Assembly (NCBI RefSeq): GCF_001427635.1
Contig: NZ_LMHA01000002.1
Coordinates: forward strand, 744,001 to 808,000
DNA: 64,000 nucleotides
Source: Pseudoxanthomonas sp. Root65
GTDB lineage: Bacteria; Pseudomonadota; Gammaproteobacteria; Xanthomonadales; Xanthomonadaceae
Reading direction: 5' to 3'
Both the position numbers and the translations under genes were made by a program. Shown in pieces: positions 18,156 to 26,961 of the stretch (the stretch's first letter is position 1; each line of letters begins with the position of its first letter). Below the pieces are notes generated by a model that did no database searches, was not told where the DNA came from, and saw nothing but the letters and a program-made list of their open reading frames with translations.

Positions 18156-18786
18156 CGTCGCCCCCGATCAGCCACTGCCGCGGTTGTTGCAGGACCCGGG
18201 TGACGAAGCTGTTCCCTGCGTCGATCCGGGTGCGCAGCTCGTCGCGCGCGTAGACCGTGGGATTGACCTGCCGCCCCAGCCGTTCGGCCACCGGGTGAAG
18301 CGCCAGCATCACGTCGGCGTAGGCCAGGTCGTCGGCGATCACCATCAGATCGATGTCGCTGCGGGCGGTGTCGCTGCCCTTGGCGATCGATCCGTAGAGG
18401 AAGGCGGCGTGGATGCGCCCGGCCAGCGGCGCCAGCGCTTCGCGCAGCGGCTCGGCCAGGCCGAAGGTCTTGCGGACGATGGACACCAGCTCGTCGTGGA
18501 TCGGGGCGTCGGGATTGGCGCGGTAGCGCTTCTGGTTGCCGACGTGCTCGACGGTCAGCAGTCCGCTGCCGGCCAGGCGGGCCAGTTCGCGCTGGACGGC
18601 GCCGCTGCCGGCGCCTGTGGCCTGGATCAGTTCGTTGACCGCGTAGCTGCGTCCGGGCTCGCCGAACAGACAGGCCAGCACGCGCTGCTGGGTGGTGGTG
18701 AACAGGGCGCCGGATAGGCTGGCGCTGGCATAGCGCGCCGCCGCTTCGCTGACCTTTCCAGACCGGGGAATGTCGTTAATGCCCAT
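18139..18786 (-). CDS. winged-helix nucleotidyltransferase (MNT), probable antitoxin and autoregulator
   Basis: A 215-residue two-domain protein. Residues about 27-92 form a winged helix-turn-helix (FTTTQQRVLACLFG, GSGAVQRELARLAGSGLL, VGNQKRYRAN). Residues about 128-215 form a minimal nucleotidyltransferase with YGSIAKGSDTARSDIDLMV, that is G132-S133 and D144/D146 as metal ligands. The first ATG is at 18786; an upstream in-frame TTG at 18822 coincides with a likely -35 box and is rejected. The ATG lies about where transcription should begin, so the mRNA may be leaderless. Two operator-like palindromes cover the promoter and the start. The HEPN gene overlaps its end by 17 nt. Confidence 0.85.
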   Translation of the reverse strand: MGINDIPRSGKVSEAAARYASASLSGALFTTTQQRVLACLFGEPGRSYAVNELIQATGAGSGAVQRELARLAGSGLLTVEHVGNQKRYRANPDAPIHDELVSIVRKTFGLAEPLREALAPLAGRIHAAFLYGSIAKGSDTARSDIDLMVIADDLAYADVMLALHPVAERLGRQVNPTVYARDELRTRIDAGNSFVTRVLQQPRQWLIGGDDDLAA

Positions 18787-18822
18787 ATCGGGCACGATAA
18801 TGCCCAGATTGGGCAAGTGCAA
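18780..18822 (-). promoter_or_regulatory. promoter and tandem palindromic operators of the MNT/HEPN module
   Basis: Two 15-bp palindromes of the form TGCCC-N5-GGGCA lie at 18801-18815 and 18780-18794, their centres exactly 21 bp (two helical turns) apart. The minus strand also reads TTGCAC (18822-18817), 17 nt, then TATCGT (18799-18794), a plausible promoter. One palindrome fills the spacer and the other the start site, ideal for repression by the module's own winged-helix protein. Binding is inference. Confidence 0.7.
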
Positions 18823-18824
18823 GC

Positions 18825-19373
18825 TCAGGTGATGTCGGCCTGCGAGTCGGCCTGCATTTCGTAGCGGCTGGGCCGGGGATTCAGGTGGCCGCAGGCCTTG
18901 CAGGTGCGCAGGTCGTCGTTGCGGTAGAAAGCTTCAAAGACGCGGAAGAAATCCTTCTCGATGTCGTTGAGGTGGAAGTACTCCTCGTACACCTTCTCGT
19001 TGCAGCGCTCGCAGAACCACAGCAGGCCGTCGTCCTCGTGCGGCAGGCGCCTGCGCTCGATCACCAGCCCGACCGAGCCCGGCATGCGCTGCGGCGAATG
19101 CGGCACCCGCGGCGGCAGCAGGAAGATCTCGCCGGCCTGGATCGGAATGTCGCGCACGGCACCGTCCTCCTGGATGCGCAGCACCATCTCGCCTTCCAAC
19201 TGGTAGAACCACTCCGGGCCTTCGTCCCAGTGATAGTCGGTGCGCGCGTTCGGCCCGCCCACCACCATGACGATGAAGTCGCCGTCATGGATGACCTTGT
19301 TGCCGACCGGCGGCTTCAGCAGGTGCCGATGCTCGTCGATCCAGGCCTGGAAGTTGAGCGGGTTGGGCAGCAT
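18825..19373 (-). CDS. nbaC: 3-hydroxyanthranilate 3,4-dioxygenase
   Basis: Cupin iron enzyme that opens the ring of 3-hydroxyanthranilate to 2-amino-3-carboxymuconate semialdehyde. Its 182 residues carry the metal ligands in [16 protein letters not shown] (His and Glu) and the later His in [10 protein letters not shown]. The C-terminal rubredoxin-like second metal site is made of two Cys pairs (CERC and CKAC), a mark of the bacterial enzyme. It begins 1 nt after the stop of the deaminase gene, so the two are coupled. The MNT module promoter starts just behind its stop codon. Confidence 0.95.
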   Translation of the reverse strand: MLPNPLNFQAWIDEHRHLLKPPVGNKVIHDGDFIVMVVGGPNARTDYHWDEGPEWFYQLEGEMVLRIQEDGAVRDIPIQAGEIFLLPPRVPHSPQRMPGSVGLVIERRRLPHEDDGLLWFCERCNEKVYEEYFHLNDIEKDFFRVFEAFYRNDDLRTCKACGHLNPRPSRYEMQADSQADIT

Positions 19374-19374
19374 C

Positions 19375-19806
19375 TCAGCGGCGCTCCGGCAGGTGCGCGA
19401 TGCACTTCAGCTCGATCGCGATAGGGGTGGGCAGGGCGGTGATGCCGAGCGTGGTGCGGCAGGGGGCGGTGGCCGCGTCGGGGAAGTACTCCGTCCAGAC
19501 CCGGTTGTAGGCCTTGAAGTCGTGCGCCATGTCGGTGAGGTAGACCGTCACGTCCACCAGGTCTTCCCAGCGTGCACCGCTGGCTTTCAGCACGGCACGC
19601 ACGTTGGCGAAGACGGCACGGCACTGCGCGTCGATGTCGTAGCTGATCAGGCGTCCGTCCGCATCGTGCACGTTGCCGACGATGGCGTTGCTGGCCGGAT
19701 CGCGCGGCCCGATGCCTGACAGGAACAGCAGGTCGCCCACGCGTCGCGCGTGCGGATACTGGCCGACCGGCTTCGGCGCGGCATCGGCGTGGACGGCCTC
19801 ACTCAT
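19375..19806 (-). CDS. 2-aminomuconate deaminase (RidA/YjgF family)
   Basis: A 143-residue member of the RidA fold. Plain RidA proteins hydrolyse reactive imines, but the version found between haaO and ALDH genes in kynurenine/aminophenol clusters deaminates 2-aminomuconate to 4-oxalocrotonate. Sequence marks are [25 protein letters not shown], a long insertion around [14 protein letters not shown], and the C-terminal [19 protein letters not shown]. The assignment as aminomuconate deaminase relies on the cluster. Its start overlaps the end of the carbonic anhydrase gene by 8 nt. Confidence 0.88.
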   Translation of the reverse strand: MSEAVHADAAPKPVGQYPHARRVGDLLFLSGIGPRDPASNAIVGNVHDADGRLISYDIDAQCRAVFANVRAVLKASGARWEDLVDVTVYLTDMAHDFKAYNRVWTEYFPDAATAPCRTTLGITALPTPIAIELKCIAHLPERR

Positions 19807-20473
19807 CGCGCTTGCCCTTGGGCGGCACGCCCGCGAGGGCGCGCTGGTAGGCGGGTTGCAGTTCGTCGGCTGCGCTCACGTCCATGCCCAGCTCGCGCAC
19901 CCGCCCGTCGAACAGGCTGTAGACCCAGCCATGGATCGCCAGCGGCTGTCCGCGTGCCCAGGCGTCCTGCACCACCGTGGTCTGGCAGACGTTGAACACC
20001 TGCTCGATGACGTTCAGCTCGCACAGGCGCGCATGGCGCAGCGATTCGGTGTCCACCTGTTCCAGCAGGTCCGCATGCTTCATCGCCACGTCGGCGACAT
20101 GGCGCAGCCAGTTGTCGGCCAGGCCCACGCGCAGGCCGGTCATCGCCGCATGCACGCCGCCGCAGCCGTAGTGGCCCACCAGCAGGATGTGTTCGACCTT
20201 CAGGATGTCGACGGCGAACTGCACCACCGACAGCGCGTTGAGGTCGCCATGCGACATCACGTTGGCGATGTTGCGATGGACGAACACCTCACCCGGGTCC
20301 AGGCCCAGGATCTGGTTGGCCGGCACGCGCGAATCGGAGCAGCCGATCCACAGGTAGCGTGGCGACTGCTGCTGGGACAGGCGCTTGAAGAAGCCCGGGT
20401 CCTCCTGCTTGATGCGGTCGGCCCAGTCGCGGTTGTTCTGCAGCAGTTTCTCGAGTTCGGTCAGGTCGGACAT
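19799..20473 (-). CDS. can: beta-class carbonic anhydrase
   Basis: A 224-residue zinc enzyme interconverting CO2 and bicarbonate in the cytoplasm. The metal and catalytic residues are visible: CSDSRVPAN (Cys and the Asp-Arg dyad, residues about 45-53) and HYGCGG (His and Cys, about 100-105). Length and layout are those of E. coli Can. It is embedded in the kynurenine cluster, overlapping the deaminase gene by 8 nt and following the dehydrogenase gene by 15 nt, so it is probably made together with the decarboxylase that releases CO2. Confidence 0.95.
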   Translation of the reverse strand: MSDLTELEKLLQNNRDWADRIKQEDPGFFKRLSQQQSPRYLWIGCSDSRVPANQILGLDPGEVFVHRNIANVMSHGDLNALSVVQFAVDILKVEHILLVGHYGCGGVHAAMTGLRVGLADNWLRHVADVAMKHADLLEQVDTESLRHARLCELNVIEQVFNVCQTTVVQDAWARGQPLAIHGWVYSLFDGRVRELGMDVSAADELQPAYQRALAGVPPKGKRDE

Positions 20474-20488
20474 TCGGGTCTAGGTTCC

Positions 20489-21916
20489 TCAGCGCAACGC
20501 AATGCAGACGTTCTTGGGTTCGGTGAAGAAACGCATGGCCTCCAGGCCGCCTTCCCGGCCCAGGCCGGAAGCCCCCGTGCCGCCGAACGGCGTGCGCAGG
20601 TCGCGTGTCATCCACGTATTGATCCAGACAATGCCGGCGCGCAGCTGCGCTGCCAGGCGATGGGCGCGGTCCAGGTCGCGCGTCCACACAGTGGCTGCCA
20701 GGCCGTAGTCCCCGGCATTGGCCAGCGCAAGCGCATGGGCCTCGTCCTCGAACGGCTGCAGCGTCACCACGGGGCCGAAAATTTCCTCGCGGTTGGTCGC
20801 GGCTTCCGGTCCCAGGCCTTCGATCACGGTCGGCGCGATGTACCAGCCCGGACGGTCCAGCGTATGGCCGCCGGTCAGCACGCGGCCGCCCTCGACGCGC
20901 GCGCGTGCGATGCACGCCAGCACCTTGTCGAAGTGCGCCTGCGACACCAACGCGCCGAGACGGGTATCCGGATCGTCGAGCGGCCCGGCCTGCCACCCGG
21001 CGGCTCGCTCGACCAGCACGTCGCGGAATTCCTCGTAGATCGCCTGCTGCACCAGCAGGCGCGAACCGCACAGGCAGATCTGTCCGGCGTTCTGGAGCGC
21101 CGAGCGCAGCAGGGTGTCCAGGTGCGCGCGCCAGTCGCTGTTGGCGAAGACCAAGGTGGCGTTCTTGCCGCCGAGTTCCAGCGAGACCTTCTTGAGCTCC
21201 GGCGCGGCCAGACCGGCGATGCGCCGCCCAACCGCCGTGCTGCCGGTGAACGAGATCGCCTTGATCGCGGGATGCCGCACCAGCGGTTCGCCGACGGCCG
21301 GGCCCGCGCCGTGCACGATGTTCAGCACCCCACGCGGCAGGCCGATGTCCGCGGCCAGCTGTCCGAACAGCGTCGCGGTGGCCGGCGTGATCTCGGACGG
21401 TTTGGCGACCACCGTATTGCCGGCCGCTAGCGCGGGCGCGATCTTCCAGGTGAAGAGATACAGCGGCAGGTTCCACGGCGAGATCGCCGCCACCACGCCC
21501 AGTGGCGGCCGCAGGGTGTAGTTCAAGCCTGCCTCGCCATGGTGCGACTCACTGGCGAACTGGGTGGCGGCATGGGCGAAGAAGCGCAGGTTGGCGATGG
21601 CGCGTGGAATCTCGACGTTCCGCGCCAGTGCCAGCGGCTTGCCGGTGTCGCGGGATTCGGCAGCGGCGAACGCATCGCGGCGTTGTTCCAGGGCCTGGGC
21701 CAGCGTCTCCAGCCAGCGCGATCGTTCGCTGGTGGGCAGCGCGGCCCAGGCAGGGAAGGCGGATTCGGCGGACTGCACGGCCAGCAGCACATCGCTCTCG
21801 ATACCGTCGGCGACCTCGGCATAGATCTCGCCCGAGGCCGGCTCGAACACGGGACGCCAGGCGCTGCCAGCGCGCGTCTCGCCGTCGATGAAGTGGCCGA
21901 AGCGGTCCATGTCCAT
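20489..21916 (-). CDS. 2-aminomuconate/2-hydroxymuconate 6-semialdehyde dehydrogenase
   Basis: A 475-residue NAD-dependent aldehyde dehydrogenase. The Rossmann region (ISPWNLPLYLFTWKIAPALAAGN), the active-site glutamate in LELGGKN (about residue 252) and the catalytic cysteine in NAGQICLCGSR (about 285) are present. The high similarity of the phrase pattern to hydroxymuconic semialdehyde dehydrogenases and its place next to the deaminase and dioxygenase genes point to oxidation of 2-aminomuconate semialdehyde. The start at 21916 (MDMDRFGHFIDG) has a second Met two codons later that would serve equally. Confidence 0.92.
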   Translation of the reverse strand: MDMDRFGHFIDGETRAGSAWRPVFEPASGEIYAEVADGIESDVLLAVQSAESAFPAWAALPTSERSRWLETLAQALEQRRDAFAAAESRDTGKPLALARNVEIPRAIANLRFFAHAATQFASESHHGEAGLNYTLRPPLGVVAAISPWNLPLYLFTWKIAPALAAGNTVVAKPSEITPATATLFGQLAADIGLPRGVLNIVHGAGPAVGEPLVRHPAIKAISFTGSTAVGRRIAGLAAPELKKVSLELGGKNATLVFANSDWRAHLDTLLRSALQNAGQICLCGSRLLVQQAIYEEFRDVLVERAAGWQAGPLDDPDTRLGALVSQAHFDKVLACIARARVEGGRVLTGGHTLDRPGWYIAPTVIEGLGPEAATNREEIFGPVVTLQPFEDEAHALALANAGDYGLAATVWTRDLDRAHRLAAQLRAGIVWINTWMTRDLRTPFGGTGASGLGREGGLEAMRFFTEPKNVCIALR

Positions 21917-21954
21917 TAGCTTAACCCGGCTGGCAAGCCCCCCCGTAAACGGCC

Positions 21955-22743
21955 TCAGATCGATTGCATGCGGCCACCGTCCACGGCCAGGCTGACACCG
22001 GTGATGTACGCCGCTGCAGGGGAGGCGAGGAAGGCGATGGCGGCGGCGATCTCGTGCGCCTCGGCAAAGCGGCCGGTCGGCACGGTGGCGAGCATGGCGG
22101 CGCTGATGGCGGTTTCGTCCTTGCCGGTGGCCTGCACGCGGTCCTGCAGGATCTGTTCAAGTCGTTGCGTCCGCGTGTAACCGGGCAGCACGTTGTTGAC
22201 GGTGATCCCGTCGGCGCCCAGTTCCTTCGACAGCGTCTTGGCCCAACTGGCCACCGCGCCGCGGATGGTGTTGGAGACGCCGAGATTGGCGATGGGCTCC
22301 TTCACCGAGGTGGAGACCACGTTGACGATGCGGCCCCAGCTGGCTTCACGCATGCCGGGTACCGTCAGCTGCGCGAACGACTGGTTGGCCAGCAGGTGGC
22401 GCTGGAAGGCGGCCAGGTAGTCGTCGGCGCCGGCCTCGATGGCGCGTCCGCCGGGCGGGCCGCCGGTGTTGTTGATGAGGATGTGGACCGGACGGGCGGC
22501 CACGAGTGCGCCGACCTTTGCCTGCAATGCCGCAGCATCGGCGACGTCGATGGCGAGACTGCCGTGGTGCTGTTCTGCGGCCATGCGCGGCAGCGCAGCG
22601 GCCACGTCCGCCAGCACCTCGGCACGACGGGCCAGGACGGTCACGTCCGCGCCCAGCAGGGCGAGCTCATGGGCGGCTGCGCGGCCGATGCCTTCGGAGG
22701 CACCGCATACCAAGGCATGCCGGCCGGCGAGGTTGAGGTCCAT
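21955..22743 (-). CDS. atypical short-chain dehydrogenase/reductase lacking the Tyr-Lys catalytic pair
   Basis: A 262-residue SDR with the NAD(P)-binding motif GASEGIGRAAA at residues 14-24, the NNTGG variant of NNAG, and the C-terminal LASPAAAYITGVSLAVDGG. In place of the usual YxxxK the aligned residues read Ser and Arg (VSNTIRGAVASWAKTLSKEL), so the standard proton relay is missing; the preceding VSTS serine is kept. It heads the kynurenine gene cluster, 38 nt before the dehydrogenase gene. Such proteins occur next to aminomuconate genes, but their role is not known to me. It may be a dehydrogenase with altered chemistry or a non-redox enzyme. Confidence 0.85.
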   Translation of the reverse strand: MDLNLAGRHALVCGASEGIGRAAAHELALLGADVTVLARRAEVLADVAAALPRMAAEQHHGSLAIDVADAAALQAKVGALVAARPVHILINNTGGPPGGRAIEAGADDYLAAFQRHLLANQSFAQLTVPGMREASWGRIVNVVSTSVKEPIANLGVSNTIRGAVASWAKTLSKELGADGITVNNVLPGYTRTQRLEQILQDRVQATGKDETAISAAMLATVPTGRFAEAHEIAAAIAFLASPAAAYITGVSLAVDGGRMQSI

Positions 22744-22780
22744 GCAAGGATCCAGGGCGGAGGTGGGGCGAGTTTAGCCT

Positions 22781-22863
22781 TGTGGAAGCGACGTGAGTCG
22801 CGATGCTTTCCCGGCCCTCCTGGAGGGTGAAGTCGCCGTGTCGCGACTCACGTCGCTCCCACA
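22781..22863. repeat. palindromic repeat, copy 2
   Basis: Arms 22781-22803 and 22841-22863 are inverted copies of the same 23-mer as in copy 1, with one A for G in the left arm (TGTGGAAGC). The 37-nt centre is unrelated to that of other copies. The right arm overlaps the last codons and the TGA stop of the PaiB-like gene, and the left arm lies 38 nt before the SDR start. Confidence 0.88.
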
Positions 22864-23492
22864 TCTGCTGCCTGGCGGGCCAGGCGCTCGCGCATCAGCT
22901 CGGATACCGCCACGTTGTCTTCGCCCCCCAGCTGCCTCAGCGCGGCGGCAGCGCCTTCGACATTGGCGGCAGGATGGTTCTGGCTGAGCTTGAACTTCAA
23001 CTCCACGCGCTCGACCATGAAGCGGAAACCGACGATGCCGCGCAGCTGGCGCACATGGTCGTCGCGGTCATGCTCGAAGCGCCAGTCGTTGCCCACCCGG
23101 GCTTCGTTGAGCTGGCTGAGGCGATCGACGATTGACGCCAGTTCGGCGGTGTCGTCGGTGAGCTCCAGTACGCCATGCAGGTGCGCGACCGCATAGTTCC
23201 AGGTCGGGACGCGTGCGGCTTCCTCTTTGTCCACGTACCAGCCCGGCGACAGATAGGCATGGGGGCCATGCACGATCAGCAGGGCAGGGCCGGCATGACG
23301 CGCCTGCGGATTCGGTTTCGCCCAGTGCCCCTCGATGACGATCCGGTCGCCTTCACGCGCATAGAGCACGGGCAGGTGGCTGACACACGGCACCCCGTCG
23401 GCGACGGTCACCAGGGTGACGAAGGCATCGCGCGCGATCAGCCGGTCGAGTGCGACCAGGTCGGTTTCGACGAACGCGCGTGGCGTATACAT
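22848..23492 (-). CDS. PaiB-like FMN-binding protein
   Basis: A 214-residue member of the PaiB family (split-barrel, flavin-binding; named a transcriptional regulator in Bacillus, though DNA binding is doubtful). Signatures are MYTPRAFVETD at the start, VPCVSHLPVLYAREGDRIVIEGHWAKPNPQ, and ARVPTWNYAVAHLHG. The final residues VGAT and the stop codon are encoded inside a palindromic repeat, so the natural C terminus may have been altered by the repeat. It is the last gene of the unit asnS, membrane protein, 102-residue protein, paiB-like, starting 7 nt after the previous stop. Confidence 0.88.
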   Translation of the reverse strand: MYTPRAFVETDLVALDRLIARDAFVTLVTVADGVPCVSHLPVLYAREGDRIVIEGHWAKPNPQARHAGPALLIVHGPHAYLSPGWYVDKEEAARVPTWNYAVAHLHGVLELTDDTAELASIVDRLSQLNEARVGNDWRFEHDRDDHVRQLRGIVGFRFMVERVELKFKLSQNHPAANVEGAAAALRQLGGEDNVAVSELMRERLARQAADVGAT

Positions 23493-23499
23493 GGTGGAA

Positions 23500-23808
23500 T
23501 CAGGCGCGTGCGCCGAGCGACTGCACCATCTTCGGCACCAGTGCGGCATCGTCGTCGGCGTGCGGCGGCTGCACGCCGGCCAGCGAGAAGCCGCGCGCCA
23601 GCGCGTCGTCTTCGTCCAGGCCGTCGAACGCCACGAACTCCGCATCGAACAGCGCGGCCCGCGCACTGTCCTCGCTGTCGTAGGGCAGGGTGTTGCCGTC
23701 GCTGTCCAGCACCTCGGCGGTGCCGGCGTCCAGCACGCGCAAGCGTGCCCAGATCAGCGTGCGGCCCAGCGAGGCGAGGTACCAGTCTTCACGGAGGAAC
23801 GGCGTCAT
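23500..23808 (-). CDS. small acidic protein of unknown function
   Basis: A 102-residue soluble protein starting MTPFLREDWYLASLGRT. It is rich in Asp and Ala (DSDGNTLPYDSEDSARAALFDAEFVAFDGLDEDDAL), with an alternating strand pattern in the first half. Its start overlaps the stop of the membrane protein gene as ATGA, so the two are translationally coupled. No family was recognised. Conservation of the pair downstream of asnS in relatives would be expected if it is functional. Confidence 0.75.
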   Translation of the reverse strand: MTPFLREDWYLASLGRTLIWARLRVLDAGTAEVLDSDGNTLPYDSEDSARAALFDAEFVAFDGLDEDDALARGFSLAGVQPPHADDDAALVPKMVQSLGARA

Positions 23809-24109
23809 GCGAACGCCTCCGCCCACAGGGCCAGCAGGCCGGCCATCGCCAGCCCGACCATGATGACGCACAGCGAGATGCGCGCCGGCGTGGCCAGGCC
23901 CGACAGCGACGTGTCCGGAATGCTGCGGTAGTCGCCCGACAGCAGCCAGCGCAGCGCGACCGGCTTGAGGAAGGCGCCTTCGCCCCACTCCGCGCCGAGC
24001 GCGCCGTGACGGTCGCGGACATGCACCAGCGTCAGCGGCCAGAAGATGACGAACGCGCAGAAGCCGGCGATGGCGACCCCGACGAAGCAGAGGGCGAAGA
24101 ACAGGATCA

Positions 24110-24110
<1 letters not shown>
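23805..24110 (-). CDS. small inner-membrane protein downstream of asnS
   Basis: A 101-residue protein with two hydrophobic segments, residues about 2-26 (ILFFALCFVGVAIAGFCAFVI) and about 76-95 (ISLCVIMVGLAMAGLLAL), joined by a polar loop. The start ATG shares its A with the asnS stop (TGATG), so it is translated by reinitiation. It is followed by a gene overlapping by 4 nt. Function is unknown. Confidence 0.8.
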
Positions 24111-25510
<1,400 letters not shown>

Positions 25511-25623
25511 GGCTTGAATCCTTCGATAACAGACTTATTAATGGAACGCGGAGTTTACAAGAGCCGCGCAGCCCTCGGCGCGCCCGGCGGCCTATAATCG
25601 TTTGCGTTGCACAGGAGACACGC

Positions 25624-25962
25624 ATGGCCATCACCCTCACCCCGGTCGCACTCGAGCGCGTGCAGCGCTTCGTCGAGCAGACCCCGGCTGCACTCGGCCT
25701 GCGCTTCGGCGTGACCCGCACCGGCTGTTCGGGGTGGGGCCATGTGGCTGACCTGGCCCGCGACGCGCGCGAGGGCGACACCGTGTTCGAGTTCGCGGGG
25801 GTGAAGATCTACGTCGACGCCGCCAGCCTGCCGCTGGTCGACGGCACCGAGATCGACTTCGCCAAGCAGGGGCTCTCGGAAACCTTCATCTTCCGCAACC
25901 CCAACGCGGCGGCCGAGTGCGGCTGCGGCGAGAGCTTCACCACGGCCGCCGACGCCGCCTGA
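25624..25962 (+). CDS. iscA: IscA/HesB-family iron-sulfur cluster carrier
   Basis: A 112-residue A-type carrier that receives and delivers Fe-S clusters in the cytoplasm. The three conserved cysteines are present: C35 in RTGCSG and the pair in ECGCGESF near the C terminus. A good ribosome site (AGGAGA, 5 nt before ATG) and a TATAAT hexamer at 25593-25598 precede it. It stands alone, not in an isc operon, so it could equally be called an ErpA/SufA-like carrier; which of the paralogues it is cannot be told here. Confidence 0.85.
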   Translation: MAITLTPVALERVQRFVEQTPAALGLRFGVTRTGCSGWGHVADLARDAREGDTVFEFAGVKIYVDAASLPLVDGTEIDFAKQGLSETFIFRNPNAAAECGCGESFTTAADAA

Positions 25963-25981
25963 CCGCTCCGCGGGCCGTGAC

Positions 25982-26010
25982 TTGCCCCTAAGTGGTTGAC
26001 CTGCCATAAT
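25982..26010 (+). promoter_or_regulatory. promoter of the rpsF-rpsR-rplI operon
   Basis: TTGCCC (25982-25987), a 17-nt spacer and CATAAT (26005-26010) match the sigma-70 pattern at 4 and 5 of 6 positions. It lies about 120 nt before rpsF. Confidence 0.6.
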
Positions 26011-26016
26011 TTCCGG

Positions 26017-26132
26017 CTCCCGATGGTCGGCCTGGCCGTCGGTCCTCGCTCCACCGTGTCCGATCCGGGCATCGGGGGGCTGTTCCGTCCGGCCTTTTCC
26101 CTGGCCGGACCCACATCCGAAAGGTAAAAACG
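26017..26132 (+). promoter_or_regulatory. 5' leader of the rpsF operon with two hairpins
   Basis: The leader contains a short stem CCGAT/ATCGG (26060-26075) and a stronger stem GTCCGGCC/GGCCGGAC (26087-26110) just before the ribosome site (GAAAGG). In many bacteria the S6:S18 complex represses its own operon by binding a leader hairpin. That this is such a site is inference, and I could not match the exact binding motif. Confidence 0.35.
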
Positions 26133-26555
26133 ATGCGTCACTATGAAGTCGTGTTCCTGGTCCATCCGGACCAGAGCGAGCAGGTGCCGGCCATGATCGA
26201 GCGCTACAAGTCGCTGATCGAGGCGGGCAACGGCACCATCCACCGTCTGGAAGACTGGGGCCGCCGCCAGCTGGCCTACCCGATCCAGAACCTGGTGAAG
26301 GCCCATTACGTGCTGCTCAACATCGAAGCCGACCAGGCCGTGCTGAGCGAGCTGGTCGAGAGCTTCCGCTTCAACGATGCGGTGCTGCGCAACCTGGTCA
26401 TCAAGCGTGATGGCCCGGACACCGAGCAGTCCCTGATCATGAAGAACAAGGACGAGAAGGGCGACAAGCCCGAGCGTGGCGAGCGCCGCCGCCGTGACGA
26501 CGACGAGGCCGGTACCGAAGCCTCGACCGATTCCGACACCGCCGAAGCCGCCTGA
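26133..26555 (+). CDS. rpsF: 30S ribosomal protein S6
   Basis: A 140-residue small-subunit protein that binds 16S rRNA together with S18. The S6 core runs from [17 protein letters not shown] to about residue 95 (LRNLVIKRD). After that comes a long charged tail ([22 protein letters not shown]) ending in acidic residues, the region where RimK adds glutamates in other bacteria. It is the first gene of the operon, with rpsR starting 11 nt later. Confidence 0.97.
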   Translation: MRHYEVVFLVHPDQSEQVPAMIERYKSLIEAGNGTIHRLEDWGRRQLAYPIQNLVKAHYVLLNIEADQAVLSELVESFRFNDAVLRNLVIKRDGPDTEQSLIMKNKDEKGDKPERGERRRRDDDEAGTEASTDSDTAEAA

Positions 26556-26566
26556 GGAGCACACCC

Positions 26567-26797
26567 ATGTCCAAGTTCTTCCGTCGCCGCAAGTTCTGCA
26601 AGTTCACCGCCGAAGGCGTGAAAGAGATCGACTACAAGGATCTCAACACCCTGCGCCAGTACCTGACCGAGAACGGCAAGATCGTGCCGAGCCGCGTTAC
26701 CGGTACCAAGTCCCGTTACCAGCGTCAGCTGTCCACCGCGGTCAAGCGCGCCCGTTTCCTGGCGCTGATCCCGTACACGGACAACCACGACGTCTGA
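26567..26797 (+). CDS. rpsR: 30S ribosomal protein S18
   Basis: A 76-residue protein and partner of S6 on the 30S platform. It shows the standard opening [17 protein letters not shown], the core [19 protein letters not shown] and the end [16 protein letters not shown]. The conserved cysteine of the family is Cys11. It is followed by an unusually long, repeat-bearing spacer before rplI. Confidence 0.97.
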   Translation: MSKFFRRRKFCKFTAEGVKEIDYKDLNTLRQYLTENGKIVPSRVTGTKSRYQRQLSTAVKRARFLALIPYTDNHDV

Positions 26798-26800
26798 GGG

Positions 26801-26884
26801 CGAGGAGTGAGTAGTGGCTCCGCCGCGAGGAGTGAGTGAAGAGGTGTGTTCTCCCTCACTTCTCACTCTTCTTCGCTCACTCCT
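26801..26884 (+). repeat. direct and inverted repeat in the rpsR-rplI spacer
   Basis: CGAGGAGTGAGT occurs twice (26801-26812, 26826-26837). The complementary CTCACTCCT lies at 26876-26884, so AGGAGTGAG can pair with it to form a long imperfect hairpin. The spacer is 164 nt, whereas spacing elsewhere in the operon is 11 nt. It may be an attenuator or an RNA processing site; it has no U-run. Confidence 0.6.
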
Positions 26885-26961
26885 GTCTTCAAAAATACCG
26901 TCCATTCGGACAGCAACCAGTTGCGGTCGCCCTGCGGCCGCTAACGAATCGGAGATACACG

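Noticed and set aside
18787..18822. In-frame TTG start upstream of the nucleotidyltransferase ATG
   Set aside because: The TTG is the first part of a -35-like TTGCAC, and the extra residues would be encoded by the operator palindromes; the first ATG is 18786.
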